From NCBI GenBank assembly GCA_029259815.1, contig JAJDEJ010000041.1, forward strand, positions 1 through 40,939: DNA of 40,939 bases, written 5' to 3'. This DNA is from Planctomycetaceae bacterium (GTDB taxonomy: Bacteria > Planctomycetota > Planctomycetia > Planctomycetales > Planctomycetaceae). A program made the position numbers and the translations under genes. Positions 1-8,648 of the stretch are shown here, one piece after another (position 1 is the first letter of the stretch; every line of letters starts with the position of its first letter). The notes beneath the pieces were generated by a model that was given only the letters and a program-made list of their open reading frames with translations, was not told the origin of the DNA and did no database searches.

Positions 1-946
1 CGACTTGCTCGATCCGTGCGAGCCCCATGTCAAGCACCTTCACGGTTCCTTCCGTGTCGAGTAACAGATTGGTCGGCTTGATGTCGCGATGGATGACCCC
101 CTGTTGATGGGCGTACTCCAACCCGCATGCCGCTTGGCGAATGCAGTCGAGTGCCATCTCGATCGGCAGCGGTCCATGAGCGCGCACGTATTGGCCGAGA
201 TCCTCGCCGTCGACATACTCCATCACGAGATAGGCAACGCCGTCGTCTTCACGAGCATCGTAGGCAGTCACGATGTGCGGGTGGCTCAACCTTGCGGCGG
301 CCTTCACCTCCCGTTGGAAGCGGACGCGCCATTGTTGGTCGAAGTCGTCCGTGACGGGCAGTGTCTTCAGGGCAACGACGCGTTCCATTCGTCGATGACG
401 CGCCTTATAGACCTGCCCCATGCCCCCCTTGCCGAGTTGATCGAGGATGTCGTAGTCGCCCAGCACAAGCGGATGCGGTCCGGGCTGCATCAAGACGCGG
501 GTCTGGTAATCCGTCAGCAGCCCTTCGTCGATCAATTGACGACTCAGTTGGTACGAGTTGGAGTCCTGTTGAGTCACGCGACTGCGAAGGTCGTCGGTCT
601 CAATCAGCCCAGAGGCGACCACACTGTCGACAAACTGGTCGACCGTCAGTGGAGGCTCTCGTTCGAGGAACGTGTCGTCGATCGAATCGACATTCTCGGG
701 AAACCTTCGGACACACTCCTTCCGAGAAACGTCTTCGCCTCTTTGCGACCGGGCATCGAGTTCGAGGGGCAGCAACTCGCGTAGCAGAGCAGACCGTTCG
801 CTGGCATCAACCCTCGTCAAATAGTCTTCCAATCGCGGTTCGTTACCTGCGAGGAGTGCTTCCTCATATTCGTCACAGAGCATGTCGACACGACGAGCGA
901 GATCGACGACTGGCGTGCTGTCACTGATGTGCTCATTGGTCGTCAT
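1..946 (-). CDS. Ser/Thr protein kinase, 5' part of gene (runs off the left edge)
   Basis: The reverse strand encodes the first ~314 residues of a Hanks-type kinase; the gene continues past base 1. An N-terminal region of ~160 residues with no recognised domain precedes the kinase fold. Visible motifs are the glycine loop LGKGGMG (about 171-177), the ATP-binding lysine in VALK (~194), the catalytic loop HRDIKPTN (285-292) and DMG in place of DFG (305-307), the last being common in bacterial kinases. It probably phosphorylates Ser/Thr on cytosolic partners. Any transmembrane or sensor region lies outside the window. The ATG at 944-946 was chosen because it overlaps the upstream sigma factor stop by 14 bases, which implies translational coupling. 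In planctomycetes such pairs usually act together in signalling; that is inference here. Confidence 0.93.
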   Translation of the reverse strand, partial: MTTNEHISDSTPVVDLARRVDMLCDEYEEALLAGNEPRLEDYLTRVDASERSALLRELLPLELDARSQRGEDVSRKECVRRFPENVDSIDDTFLEREPPLTVDQFVDSVVASGLIETDDLRSRVTQQDSNSYQLSRQLIDEGLLTDYQTRVLMQPGPHPLVLGDYDILDQLGKGGMGQVYKARHRRMERVVALKTLPVTDDFDQQWRVRFQREVKAAARLSHPHIVTAYDAREDDGVAYLVMEYVDGEDLGQYVRAHGPLPIEMALDCIRQAACGLEYAHQQGVIHRDIKPTNLLLDTEGTVKVLDMGLARIEQV

Positions 947-1553
947 CGCGTGTCTCCTGCGACCAGAGACTGCGAATGAGGTTGAGCTTCCGTTCCACTG
1001 TACGGACGTTGCGGCCAATCTTCTCTGCGATCTCGTCGTTGGCGTGCCCTTCCAGTCGCAGCAAGGCGATCTGCCTCAGGAGGGGTTGGTCCAATTGGTC
1101 GAGCAGTCGGTTGAATTGCTCCTCGGCTGCAACCCGAAAGTCGGGCGTCGGCCCCTCCGCCACGACTTGCGACATCCCCGCACCAATGAACGACCCGTCC
1201 GGTCTGAGGAACGCCGACTCGCCCCTGACGGCTCCGCCACCTCGCTTGAGAGCCCGCTCCCGCTCCATCTGCCGGAGCGCCTTGCGAGTCGTTATCATCG
1301 CCAAGACTTGCCACAAATCATTCCTGTCATTGAGCTTATGGAACCGTTCGCCGAGAACACCTCTGCAAAAACTGTGAAACGCGCTGAGTGCCACGTCCTC
1401 AGCATCCGCCACTCGTTGAGGACTCCCAGAGAGCTTCTGACGAGCGAGGCCGATTAACCGACAGAAATATTCGGCCCAGAGAGGTGTCGCCGCCGCCAGA
1501 TCGCCCGCTTTGAGTTGCTCCAACCAGTGGGTCTGTGAATGCTCGACCGTCAT
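933..1553 (-). CDS. ECF-type RNA polymerase sigma factor
   Basis: A 206-residue sigma-70 family protein of the extracytoplasmic-function type. The N-terminal half (LARQKLSGSPQRVADAEDVA onward) fits region 2, where core RNA polymerase and the -10 element are bound. The C-terminal part, with LLRQIALLRLEGHANDEIA and then IGRNVRTVERKLNLIR, fits the region 4 helix-turn-helix that reads the -35 element. The ATG at 1551-1553 gives the usual family length; the frame stays open further upstream but without sigma-like sequence. Its stop lies inside the start of the kinase gene, so the two are co-translated. No anti-sigma gene is next to it, and the kinase is the obvious candidate regulator. Confidence 0.9.
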   Translation of the reverse strand: MTVEHSQTHWLEQLKAGDLAAATPLWAEYFCRLIGLARQKLSGSPQRVADAEDVALSAFHSFCRGVLGERFHKLNDRNDLWQVLAMITTRKALRQMERERALKRGGGAVRGESAFLRPDGSFIGAGMSQVVAEGPTPDFRVAAEEQFNRLLDQLDQPLLRQIALLRLEGHANDEIAEKIGRNVRTVERKLNLIRSLWSQETRDDDQ

Positions 1554-1724
1554 GCCCGCTCGTAGAATTGGTGGAAAGCAATGTCTGCCCGGCAATTCTA
1601 ACCCTCCGCATCGCACATCGCCATTACATTCGGGACGTGTCTGAAGCGGCCGTAGAGACGAGCAATTTGCTGATCGGCTGTCTAAGATCTCCTCGATCGA
1701 TTGCCACGAAACGTTCCGAGTTTC

Positions 1725-2678
1725 ATGCCTTACGCTATTGAGTGCCACGATCTACGAAAGATGTACGCTGGCAGTCCGCCGGTGGAGGCGGTGCGTGGCG
1801 TCGACCTGCTTGTCGAGGAGGGCGAGTGCTTTGGCGTCCTGGGGCCGAACGGCGCAGGCAAGACGACCACCATTGAGATCCTGGAAGGGCTGCTCGCAGC
1901 GACGAGCGGTGAGGCTCGCGTCCTCGGTCACAGCTGGAATGGAGCAGGGGACAAGATTCGCGAGCAGATTGGCATCTCTCTGCAGGAGACGCGTCTGTCC
2001 GAAAAGCTCTCGGTGCTGGAGACACTCACCCTGTTCCGCAGTTTCTACCGAGAGGGCATCTCACCCAAGGAAGCAATCAAACAGGTGTCGCTGGAGGAGA
2101 AAGCGGACAGCTGGATCAAGAATCTCTCCGGTGGTCAAAAGCAGCGCGTTGCTGTTGCGACTGCTCTGGTCGGCGACCCGAAACTATTGTTTCTCGATGA
2201 ACCAACGACGGGGCTGGACCCGCAGTCGCGACGTGAGTTGTGGGGTATCATCACAGACTTTCGGAGCAAGGGCGGGACGATCTTGATTACGACGCACTAC
2301 ATGGACGAAGCCGAGCGGCTGTGTGACAGGGTCGCCATCTTCGACCACGGTCGCATCCTCGCTCTCGATTCACCGCAGAACCTCATCGACGGGTTGGGAG
2401 CCGATCACATGATCGACTTTGAGGTCGACGAGATTGGCGACGTTTCTCTCCCGGATGACTTTGGCTCCGATCTACCGGGCGTCTCCGCAGCTCGCCGGGA
2501 CGCAGACAACCATTGCCTCTTCGTTGCGCAGCCGCACGTCGTCATTCCGGCATTGCTCTCATGTTTGCAGGAGGAGGAGCTTGAACTCACATCGCTGACG
2601 ACGCGACAGGCGACCTTGGAGGACGTGTTTGTGCATCTCACGGGGCGGCATCTCGATGACGTGGAGGACGAGTCGTGA
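1725..2678 (+). CDS. ABC transporter ATP-binding protein (ABC-2 exporter type)
   Basis: A 317-residue cytosolic ATPase that would power the membrane protein encoded directly after it. It carries Walker A GPNGAGKTT, the Q-loop ISLQETR, the signature LSGGQKQR, Walker B LLFLDEPTTGLDP and the H-loop TTHYMDEAE. A C-terminal ~90-residue extension is typical of the DrrA/CcmA-like drug or lipid exporter group. The ATG at 1725 is preferred over an in-frame TTG at 1701 because the conserved domain begins directly after it. The stop overlaps the permease start as GTGA, so the two are translationally coupled. The substrate cannot be told from sequence. The gene is divergent from the sigma factor gene, with ~170 bases between them holding both promoters. 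Confidence 0.93.
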   Translation: MPYAIECHDLRKMYAGSPPVEAVRGVDLLVEEGECFGVLGPNGAGKTTTIEILEGLLAATSGEARVLGHSWNGAGDKIREQIGISLQETRLSEKLSVLETLTLFRSFYREGISPKEAIKQVSLEEKADSWIKNLSGGQKQRVAVATALVGDPKLLFLDEPTTGLDPQSRRELWGIITDFRSKGGTILITTHYMDEAERLCDRVAIFDHGRILALDSPQNLIDGLGADHMIDFEVDEIGDVSLPDDFGSDLPGVSAARRDADNHCLFVAQPHVVIPALLSCLQEEELELTSLTTRQATLEDVFVHLTGRHLDDVEDES

Positions 2679-3730
2679 ATCGCTCGCTGTTCATGCACCC
2701 TCTCGTCCAACTCATGTGGGCGCGCGTCCTTGAGTTCATCCGTCAGCCGGAGGCTGTCTTCTGGGTGTATGTGTTTCCGCTGATCATGGTGGTCGCACTT
2801 GGCCTCGCGTTCCGTAGCGAACCAGTCGAGTCGATGGCGGTCGACATTCAAGAGAGTTCCACCGCACAGTCCATTCGCGAGACGCTGGAGACAGACCTTC
2901 GCTTCCGCTTGCGGATTAGCACTGAGAAAGAGGCACGTCGACGCCTGCGTGTGGGCAAAGCCGAGTTGATCGTCGTGGCGGACGAGAGCAGCGATGCGTC
3001 CTACAAGTATCTGTTCGACCCGACGCGACCCGGCAGTCTCCTCGCCCGCAATGCGACAGACGATGTGCTTCAAAGAGCGGCGGGACGGGTCGACGTGATC
3101 ACGACGAGCGACTCCGAAGTCCGCGACCCCGGCAGCCGCTACATCGACTTCCTGATCCCCGGATTGATCGGCATGGGTCTGATGGGGGGCGGCATGTGGG
3201 GCGTCGGATTCGCAATTGTCGACATGCGGATTCGCCAATTGCTCAAGCGATTCCTCGGCACACCGATGAAGAAACGGCACTTCCTCACCGCGATGATGTG
3301 CAGCCGCCTGATCTTCACGATCCCGGAAATCGTGGTGTTACTCGTGTTCTCACGTCTGCTTTTCGGTGTGCAGAACCAGGGGAGTTATGCTCTCGTGGGT
3401 CTGCTGGTCGTGCTGGGAGGGTTCGAATTCGCGGGCATCGGTCTGCTGGTCGCCAGTCGTGCGAAGACACTGGAAGCTGTTTCCGGATTGATGAATCTGG
3501 TGATGGTTCCGATGTGGATCGCTTCCGGCATCTTCTTTTCACCGGACCGCTTCCCAGATCTTGCACAACCGTTCATCAATTTGCTGCCGCTCACGCCGCT
3601 GATCGGCGCCCTGAGACAGGTGATGCTTGAGGGGGTCGGATTGACAGCAATCGGCTCGGAATTGGTCATCATTCTGGGGTGGGGCGTCATCACCTTCGCC
3701 CTGGCATTGCGGACTTTTCGCTGGGATTGA
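2675..3730 (+). CDS. ABC-2 type transporter permease
   Basis: A 351-residue inner-membrane protein and partner of the preceding ATPase. One hydrophobic segment lies near the N-terminus (VFWVYVFPLIMVVALGLAF). It is followed by an extracytoplasmic domain of ~130 residues and a C-terminal block of about five membrane segments starting at FLIPGLIGMGLMGGGMWGVG. This one-plus-five layout with a large soluble loop is typical of the ABC-2 membrane family. The start is the GTG at 2675 inside the stop of the ATPase gene. The protein ends with the usual hydrophobic helix and a short basic tail. Substrate unknown; antibiotic, lipid or polysaccharide export are family options. Confidence 0.9.
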   Translation: MNRSLFMHPLVQLMWARVLEFIRQPEAVFWVYVFPLIMVVALGLAFRSEPVESMAVDIQESSTAQSIRETLETDLRFRLRISTEKEARRRLRVGKAELIVVADESSDASYKYLFDPTRPGSLLARNATDDVLQRAAGRVDVITTSDSEVRDPGSRYIDFLIPGLIGMGLMGGGMWGVGFAIVDMRIRQLLKRFLGTPMKKRHFLTAMMCSRLIFTIPEIVVLLVFSRLLFGVQNQGSYALVGLLVVLGGFEFAGIGLLVASRAKTLEAVSGLMNLVMVPMWIASGIFFSPDRFPDLAQPFINLLPLTPLIGALRQVMLEGVGLTAIGSELVIILGWGVITFALALRTFRWD

Positions 3731-3756
3731 ACGTGACTGAGGGGGACGACCTGAGA

Positions 3757-4108
3757 ATGAAAGTGGTGGAGACTCCAAGGTGCCTTTAGAAATGCGGAGA
3801 AGGCTCTGGAGGCTGTACAGCGACCTCCACATGTGTTGCGCACGAAGATCATCGAATGGTCTCGGTCGCCCGAAGAGGCGCTGAGTTCCATGATCCAACT
3901 CGACAAGTACACTGTCGACGGTCGAATCCAATGCTTGTATTCCAGGAATCCCGAAGTGCTGGGTCGCTACGACCGAGCACGGGGACCGATCTTCGGATGA
4001 GTCCGCTCACTGAGCGACGATAACATTTGGTGGAAGCTGAAGCACAAGAACAACTTGGAATGTACCGCTCGACGATACTTCACCCGCGAGCGTCGACACG
4101 TCGTTTGA
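3757..4108 (+). pseudogene. Probable broken gene, unknown family
   Basis: One forward frame (3761-4108) reads as protein-like sequence for about 115 codons apart from a single TGA at 3998-4000. Segments such as SPEEALSSMIQLDKYTVDG and DDNIWWKLKHKNNLE lie on either side of that stop in the same frame. There is no usable start codon in this frame near its beginning. An ATG at 3757 in another frame would need a frameshift near 3781. The 3' end overlaps the 3' end of the convergent gene ending at 4080. I read this as a decayed small gene. I do not recognise the family, and chance openness in GC-rich DNA is not excluded. Confidence 0.35.
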
Positions 4109-5876
4109 GTTGAATCACAAATGGATCGTCGCGCTCGTCATAGGGGCAAACCCGGAGGTACCATTGGCCCCATGCCTTGACGGCCTGTTTGCGCCATTGA
4201 TCGATCGCTGCTTGTCGGTCCTCATCGCTCACATCAGGAGGCAGCGATGCCACAGGACTATCGGGAAGCCCGAAGCCGTCAGGTCTTCGCGAAAACCAGC
4301 ATAAGGCTGCGTGAGCCTCGATCAGAACATCAGTATCCGGGTCGTCAACGATCGCCGCAATGGCGTGTCGCACGAGTGTGAGATCGTCGGACCGGCCCAG
4401 CGCCCACATGGCCGTCCGCCGGATCTGTGGTTGTGGATGGTCGACTAGCTTGATGAGTTGGTCCGTTTGCCCGATCAACTCTGAGCGATCACCCAACTGT
4501 ATCTTTTCAACGATCTTCTCTTGAACCTCAAACAGTTCGTCTCCCCCGGCCCGCGAGAGATCGCGCAGCAGTTCGTCGAGGGGTCCGGACGGTTCACGTG
4601 TCTTCACGTCTCCCTGGTCAAGATCGACCTGTTTCAGATCATCGGGCAGCCCGCGGCCACCGGCCAGTAGTCCTCCGCCAATCGCAGATCTCCGCGGCAT
4701 GCGGTTCAAGAGTTTCGCTGTTGATCGTGTCAAAAACAGGATGCCAAAGCTCGTGCCAACGGCCTTGGGTCCATTGCCGTCATGGATCGCCAAGTTCCAA
4801 CTGCCATCAGGCAACTGCCGATTGATCACTTCGTCTGCACAGACATCGAACCAATCCTGTCCGCCCAATTGATCAATCGCTGTGAGGGCGGTCATCCGCT
4901 CCAAAGTGTAGTAGTAATACATTTTGGGCCCCGACGGGTTGACCGGTTCGAAGTGTCCACTCACCCAATTGACCGCACGGAGGACATGCTGTTTGTACTC
5001 TGAAAATGTTGACTTAACTTTGTATGGTCCTTGCGGTTTGAGTTTCACTGGCTGGCTGACATCACCGGTTTCCTCCCCTTCCGCTGGTTCAGGTAAACTG
5101 CGGTCAAGAACTCCAAATTTCCTCAAATCATCTGTGGCCACTGGTTTCTTCTTTTGAGCCACGAAGCCCAGTGATTTTCCCATTTCTTCAGGAAACAAAT
5201 ACATCGCTGCGATGGTCATGCTTCCGACTGCTGCCCCTGTCATGTTCAACATGGGTGCACCCATCCCGGGGCCAATGGATTTGCCTGGTGTGTATTGAAA
5301 TCCGCCTTCGGGCAATTGGGCAGCGAAGTGCCAGAGCAAAATCTTGTCCCAGGCTTCGTCAGGGATTTCGATCCCGGCTCTCGCTGCGGCCCAGAGTCCA
5401 AGGCAACCGTATTGAGTGACGCTGGTGTCGCCGTTTCCTCGTCGATAATCCCAACTCCCATTCTCCCTCCGACTTTCGAGGAGATCGTTGGCAATCTCCT
5501 GAAGGAGCGGTCGGTACTTCTCTGCATCGATGTCGACCAGCAGCATGGCGGCCACGCCGGCCTCGTACACCATCGAATCCCGAAAAGCGGGCTTATCGCC
5601 TCCCACGGAGTAGGTTGTTTCGATCTCCGACAGGACAGCAGATACCTCAGGGCTTGTCGCTGGATGACCCGCCTTGTACAGGGCATAAGCTGCCAGGAGC
5701 TTTCTGTCGCTTGGGTATTTCTCCAATGTTGAAAGCAGGTAGTCTTTCGCACGAGAGACCGTCTGCTTGATCGCCGCGTTATCAGCAGCGGCGCAGGTTC
5801 GGATTGACCGCACGCCGCCAACGGCAATGAGTAGGATTAGCCCGCCTTTCGACCAACAACTGGTGGTGGCACACAT
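4080..5876 (-). CDS. Secreted prenyltransferase/squalene-oxidase-repeat and HEAT-like protein
   Basis: A 598-residue exported protein. The ATG at 5876 is chosen because it places a signal-peptide-like segment (GGLILLIAVGGV) at the N-terminus; the frame is open to 6104 but the extra sequence looks non-coding. Residues ~30-400 show an alpha/alpha-toroid repeat pattern with motifs such as ENGSWDYRRGNGDTSVTQYG, EGGFQYTPG and PDGSWNLAIHDG, as in the prenyltransferase/squalene oxidase repeat family. A HEAT-like stretch follows (VDHPQPQIRRTAMWALGRSD). Planctomycetes have many such proteins, generally of unknown function, and catalysis should not be assumed. It is divergent from dnaA. The last bases overlap the broken gene on the other strand. 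Confidence 0.85.
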   Translation of the reverse strand: MCATTSCWSKGGLILLIAVGGVRSIRTCAAADNAAIKQTVSRAKDYLLSTLEKYPSDRKLLAAYALYKAGHPATSPEVSAVLSEIETTYSVGGDKPAFRDSMVYEAGVAAMLLVDIDAEKYRPLLQEIANDLLESRRENGSWDYRRGNGDTSVTQYGCLGLWAAARAGIEIPDEAWDKILLWHFAAQLPEGGFQYTPGKSIGPGMGAPMLNMTGAAVGSMTIAAMYLFPEEMGKSLGFVAQKKKPVATDDLRKFGVLDRSLPEPAEGEETGDVSQPVKLKPQGPYKVKSTFSEYKQHVLRAVNWVSGHFEPVNPSGPKMYYYYTLERMTALTAIDQLGGQDWFDVCADEVINRQLPDGSWNLAIHDGNGPKAVGTSFGILFLTRSTAKLLNRMPRRSAIGGGLLAGGRGLPDDLKQVDLDQGDVKTREPSGPLDELLRDLSRAGGDELFEVQEKIVEKIQLGDRSELIGQTDQLIKLVDHPQPQIRRTAMWALGRSDDLTLVRHAIAAIVDDPDTDVLIEAHAALCWFSRRPDGFGLPDSPVASLPPDVSDEDRQAAIDQWRKQAVKAWGQWYLRVCPYDERDDPFVIQLKRRVDARG

Positions 5877-6124
5877 TCTCGGAATCCTAGTACAATAGGG
5901 GCCGGTTGCCTTCAGTGAGCCATCATGGATGGCGGCCCCTGTCCTGGTCAACCCGCTCTTGACCCATGATTGACTTACGGTCTGTGCGAATCGAGCGAAG
6001 TCGTAGGAAATCCCTGTCTTTGAGCCCTCGCAGCTGATCGTATTGGGTGATGATTTCTGGTAAACTGGGAAACTCGAATTCGCGGGACTTTCTCGCTCGA
6101 CCATCCTGAGAAACTGACGGATCC

Positions 6125-7129
6125 ATGCGGCAACGGAGTGACGATACGTTCGGTCGCCTGCTTCTCCTCCCGGAGAATCAGTTTGCCCTCAGCGCCGTCG
6201 CGAGATTGCGAGAACCATCGCCGCCTATTGTCACGCTGTTTGGTCCTTCGGGTGTCGGCAAGACGCATCTCATCCGACAATTCATCAGCGAGATTCAGCG
6301 TCAAGAATTCACAGGACGCTTGTCTCACCTCAACGCCAACGAGTTCACAGCCCTCTTCACAAAAGCCTCGCACGCAGAATCGATTCCTAAGTTACAGGAC
6401 TCACTGCGGCAGTCCGATTTGTTCGTTTGTGAAGATTTGCAGTCGTTCGAAGGGCGTCGCGAATCTCAACAACAGTTACTCGTGATCATTGACGAAGTCG
6501 TTGCCAATGGTGGCCGCGTACTGTTCTCCTGTCGGAAATCCCCGGGCGAATTGAACAAATACTCCTCAAAACTCAGGAGTCGCTGTTGGGGCGGGATCTG
6601 TGCTCACATGCCTTTGCCCAACGTCCCATCACGACACAAACTCCTCCAGCATTTTGCCTCTGCAAGTGGCGCTTTGCTGGAGGATGAGCTTGCAGGTGTG
6701 ATCGCTCAATCCATGGCCGTTTCTCCACGCGAATTGCGGGGCGTTGTGACGCAATTGCAGGTTGCTGCCAATCAACGCCGAGAGCCGATCACCCGAGACA
6801 TCGTGAACGAATCGATTCGGAACGCTGCTTGTGATGAGTGTCCAACAATCTCGCAAATCACGAAGATTGTCGCCTCCGAGTTTGACGTGACAGTCTCTGC
6901 TTTGCGATCAACGGGAAGAGTTCGGGCAGTTGTCCTCCCGCGACAGATTGCGATGTTCGCAGCTCGTGAATGGAGCAAGCAACCCTATGCCGATGTCGGT
7001 CAGTACTTTGGACGTCGCAGTCACAGCACAATCGTGCACGCCTGCCAGCGTGTCCGTGAGCGACTGGACAATGACACGGCATTTCGTCAACAAGTTGATG
7101 GACTACGAGATCGACTGCAAACCCGATGA
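6125..7129 (+). CDS. dnaA: Short, divergent DnaA replication initiator
   Basis: A 334-residue protein with the AAA+ core and the DNA-binding domain of DnaA but no domains I-II; family members are usually ~440-500 residues. Walker A is GPSGVGKTH. The Walker B region is LFVCEDLQSF, against the usual LLIDDIQF. The arginine-finger region is KLRSRCWGG and sensor II is VSPRELRG. The C-terminal helix-turn-helix ends in GRRSHSTIVHA, where the usual signature is GGRDHTTVLHA, so the DnaA-box-contacting Asp is Ser here. A stop codon a few codons upstream of the ATG in the same frame shows that the short N-terminus is real in this sequence. It is followed by dnaN, dciA and gyrB, which supports a role at the chromosomal origin. 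Confidence 0.88.
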   Translation: MRQRSDDTFGRLLLLPENQFALSAVARLREPSPPIVTLFGPSGVGKTHLIRQFISEIQRQEFTGRLSHLNANEFTALFTKASHAESIPKLQDSLRQSDLFVCEDLQSFEGRRESQQQLLVIIDEVVANGGRVLFSCRKSPGELNKYSSKLRSRCWGGICAHMPLPNVPSRHKLLQHFASASGALLEDELAGVIAQSMAVSPRELRGVVTQLQVAANQRREPITRDIVNESIRNAACDECPTISQITKIVASEFDVTVSALRSTGRVRAVVLPRQIAMFAAREWSKQPYADVGQYFGRRSHSTIVHACQRVRERLDNDTAFRQQVDGLRDRLQTR

Positions 7130-7481
7130 AATTCTCCACACGACCTGTCGACAGCCTATGGAAAACTCGTCAGATCACCGATGTGTAACACTCAATGAAT
7201 CTAAGATTCAGACCATCCCTCTTGATAACTCACTCGTTCTTGAACACCAATCAGTTTGTTTTCCCGTTATCAATTGACGGAATATCAACACCCATGAAAG
7301 TCGCAGGACAATTTCAAACTCCTGCCGTCGCTTCGCCTTCTGTCAATAACTGACTTCACAATTCACAGCCCATGTCTGCCTAATACAACGACTGCTAAAG
7401 AAATTCTTTCATTGGAAAAATGAAGGTACACATCCAAGCTGTACAGTCAACAGGACTGTCCCCTATTCGAGAGACCCACTC
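7130..7481 (+). other. dnaA-dnaN intergenic region, candidate oriC
   Basis: These 352 bases hold no gene and are visibly richer in A/T than their surroundings. They contain near matches to the DnaA box TTATNCACA: TTCTCCACA at 7132-7140 and TTATTGACA on the reverse strand at 7341-7349. A GTTATYRA-like motif occurs three times: reverse at about 7222-7229, forward at 7266-7273 and reverse at 7343-7350. A palindrome TGAATCT-A-AGATTCA lies near 7196-7210. The dnaA-dnaN gap is a classical origin position. The boxes are degenerate, so the origin call is inference. Confidence 0.5.
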
Positions 7482-8597
7482 ATGAAACTCAAATGTCCCC
7501 GAACCATGTTGGCAGCCGCCTTCCAGACAGTCAGCGGTGTGGTTCCCACTCGCACCCCGAAAGAGATTCTCAAGAATGTTAAGTTGATCGTGGCGGATCA
7601 GCAGGCAACACTAATCGGCACCGACCAGGAAGTTGGCATCCGGTACACCCTCCCAGAGGTGGAGACGGATTCTTCCGGTGAGGCGCTTATTCCGACTCAA
7701 CGGATGACGGCCATCCTCAGGGAGATTCAGGATGACACCATTTCACTTGAAGTCGATGACGGCACCCTTTGGGTCCGAGCAGGGACTAGTGAATTCCGCC
7801 TGTCGACCGAAGACCCGGCGGAGTTTCCGGACGTTGAGGGTTTCACGGGCGAGGACTATCATGCAGTCCCTGGCAAGACGCTGAAGCAACTCATTCATCG
7901 GACGATCTTCGCCACCGACGTCGAGAGCACGCGGTACGCACTCGGTGGAGTGCGGCTCGAACTCACGCCCGACTCCATTACGCTCGCTGCCACGGATAGT
8001 CGCCGACTGGCCGTGACGCACTCGACGTGCTCGGCAAAAGGGAACGTCACGGAGGAAAAGGGCGAGCCAGTCGTGCCTGCAAAGGCCATGTCGCTGATCG
8101 AACGCAGTGTGTCCGATGACGATCAGGAGGTCTGGATCGCTGTTCGCAACAACGATGTATTAGTGAAGTCGGGACAATCGACGATCTACAGCCGACTGGT
8201 GGAAGGTCGCTTCCCGCGTTACCAGGATGTCATCCCGGCAGAGTCGAAAGCTCAGATCGAGATGGTCGTGGGGCCTTTCCATTCCGCAGTGAAGCAGGCG
8301 ATGATCGTCACAGACGACGAGAGCCGAGGCGTCGACTTCTCCTTCGGAGACGGCACCCTCAAACTCAGCAGTCAGGTGGCCGATGTCGGAGCCTCAAAGA
8401 TCGAAATGCCGATTGGCTATGACGGCGATGAGATCGTCGTGACGTTCGACCCACGATTTGTGAGTGACTTCCTCAAGGTGCTGGATCCCGCCGCGCAGGT
8501 GACTCTCAAACTGATTGACGGAAACAGCGCCGCTGTCTTCACAGCAGATGACAACTACTCTTACGTGGTGATGCCTCTGTCACGAGATCGTGGCTGA
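7482..8597 (+). CDS. dnaN: DNA polymerase III subunit beta (sliding clamp)
   Basis: A 371-residue clamp protein, the normal length for the family. It begins MKLKCPRTMLAAAFQTVSGV and shows clamp features such as ALGGVRLELTPDSITLAATDSRRLAV in domain 2 and the C-terminal YSYVVMPLSRDRG, which matches the usual Y.VMP(L/M) ending. Two such subunits form the ring that holds DNA polymerase III on DNA. It follows dnaA across the presumed origin and precedes dciA and gyrB on the same strand. It ends with TGA, which shows that TGA is an ordinary stop in this genome. Confidence 0.97.
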   Translation: MKLKCPRTMLAAAFQTVSGVVPTRTPKEILKNVKLIVADQQATLIGTDQEVGIRYTLPEVETDSSGEALIPTQRMTAILREIQDDTISLEVDDGTLWVRAGTSEFRLSTEDPAEFPDVEGFTGEDYHAVPGKTLKQLIHRTIFATDVESTRYALGGVRLELTPDSITLAATDSRRLAVTHSTCSAKGNVTEEKGEPVVPAKAMSLIERSVSDDDQEVWIAVRNNDVLVKSGQSTIYSRLVEGRFPRYQDVIPAESKAQIEMVVGPFHSAVKQAMIVTDDESRGVDFSFGDGTLKLSSQVADVGASKIEMPIGYDGDEIVVTFDPRFVSDFLKVLDPAAQVTLKLIDGNSAAVFTADDNYSYVVMPLSRDRG

Positions 8598-8648
8598 CGC
8601 AACGGGTCTTGTTCCAGAGTCAGGAGTTCACAGGGAGAGAGAGTACGG

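Noticed and set aside
89-784. 231-codon rightward ORF at the left edge
   Set aside because: The opposite strand encodes a clear Ser/Thr kinase with all catalytic motifs.
6125-7129. The short DnaA as an Hda-type regulator
   Set aside because: A complete C-terminal helix-turn-helix domain is present, which Hda lacks, and the gene sits in an origin cluster.
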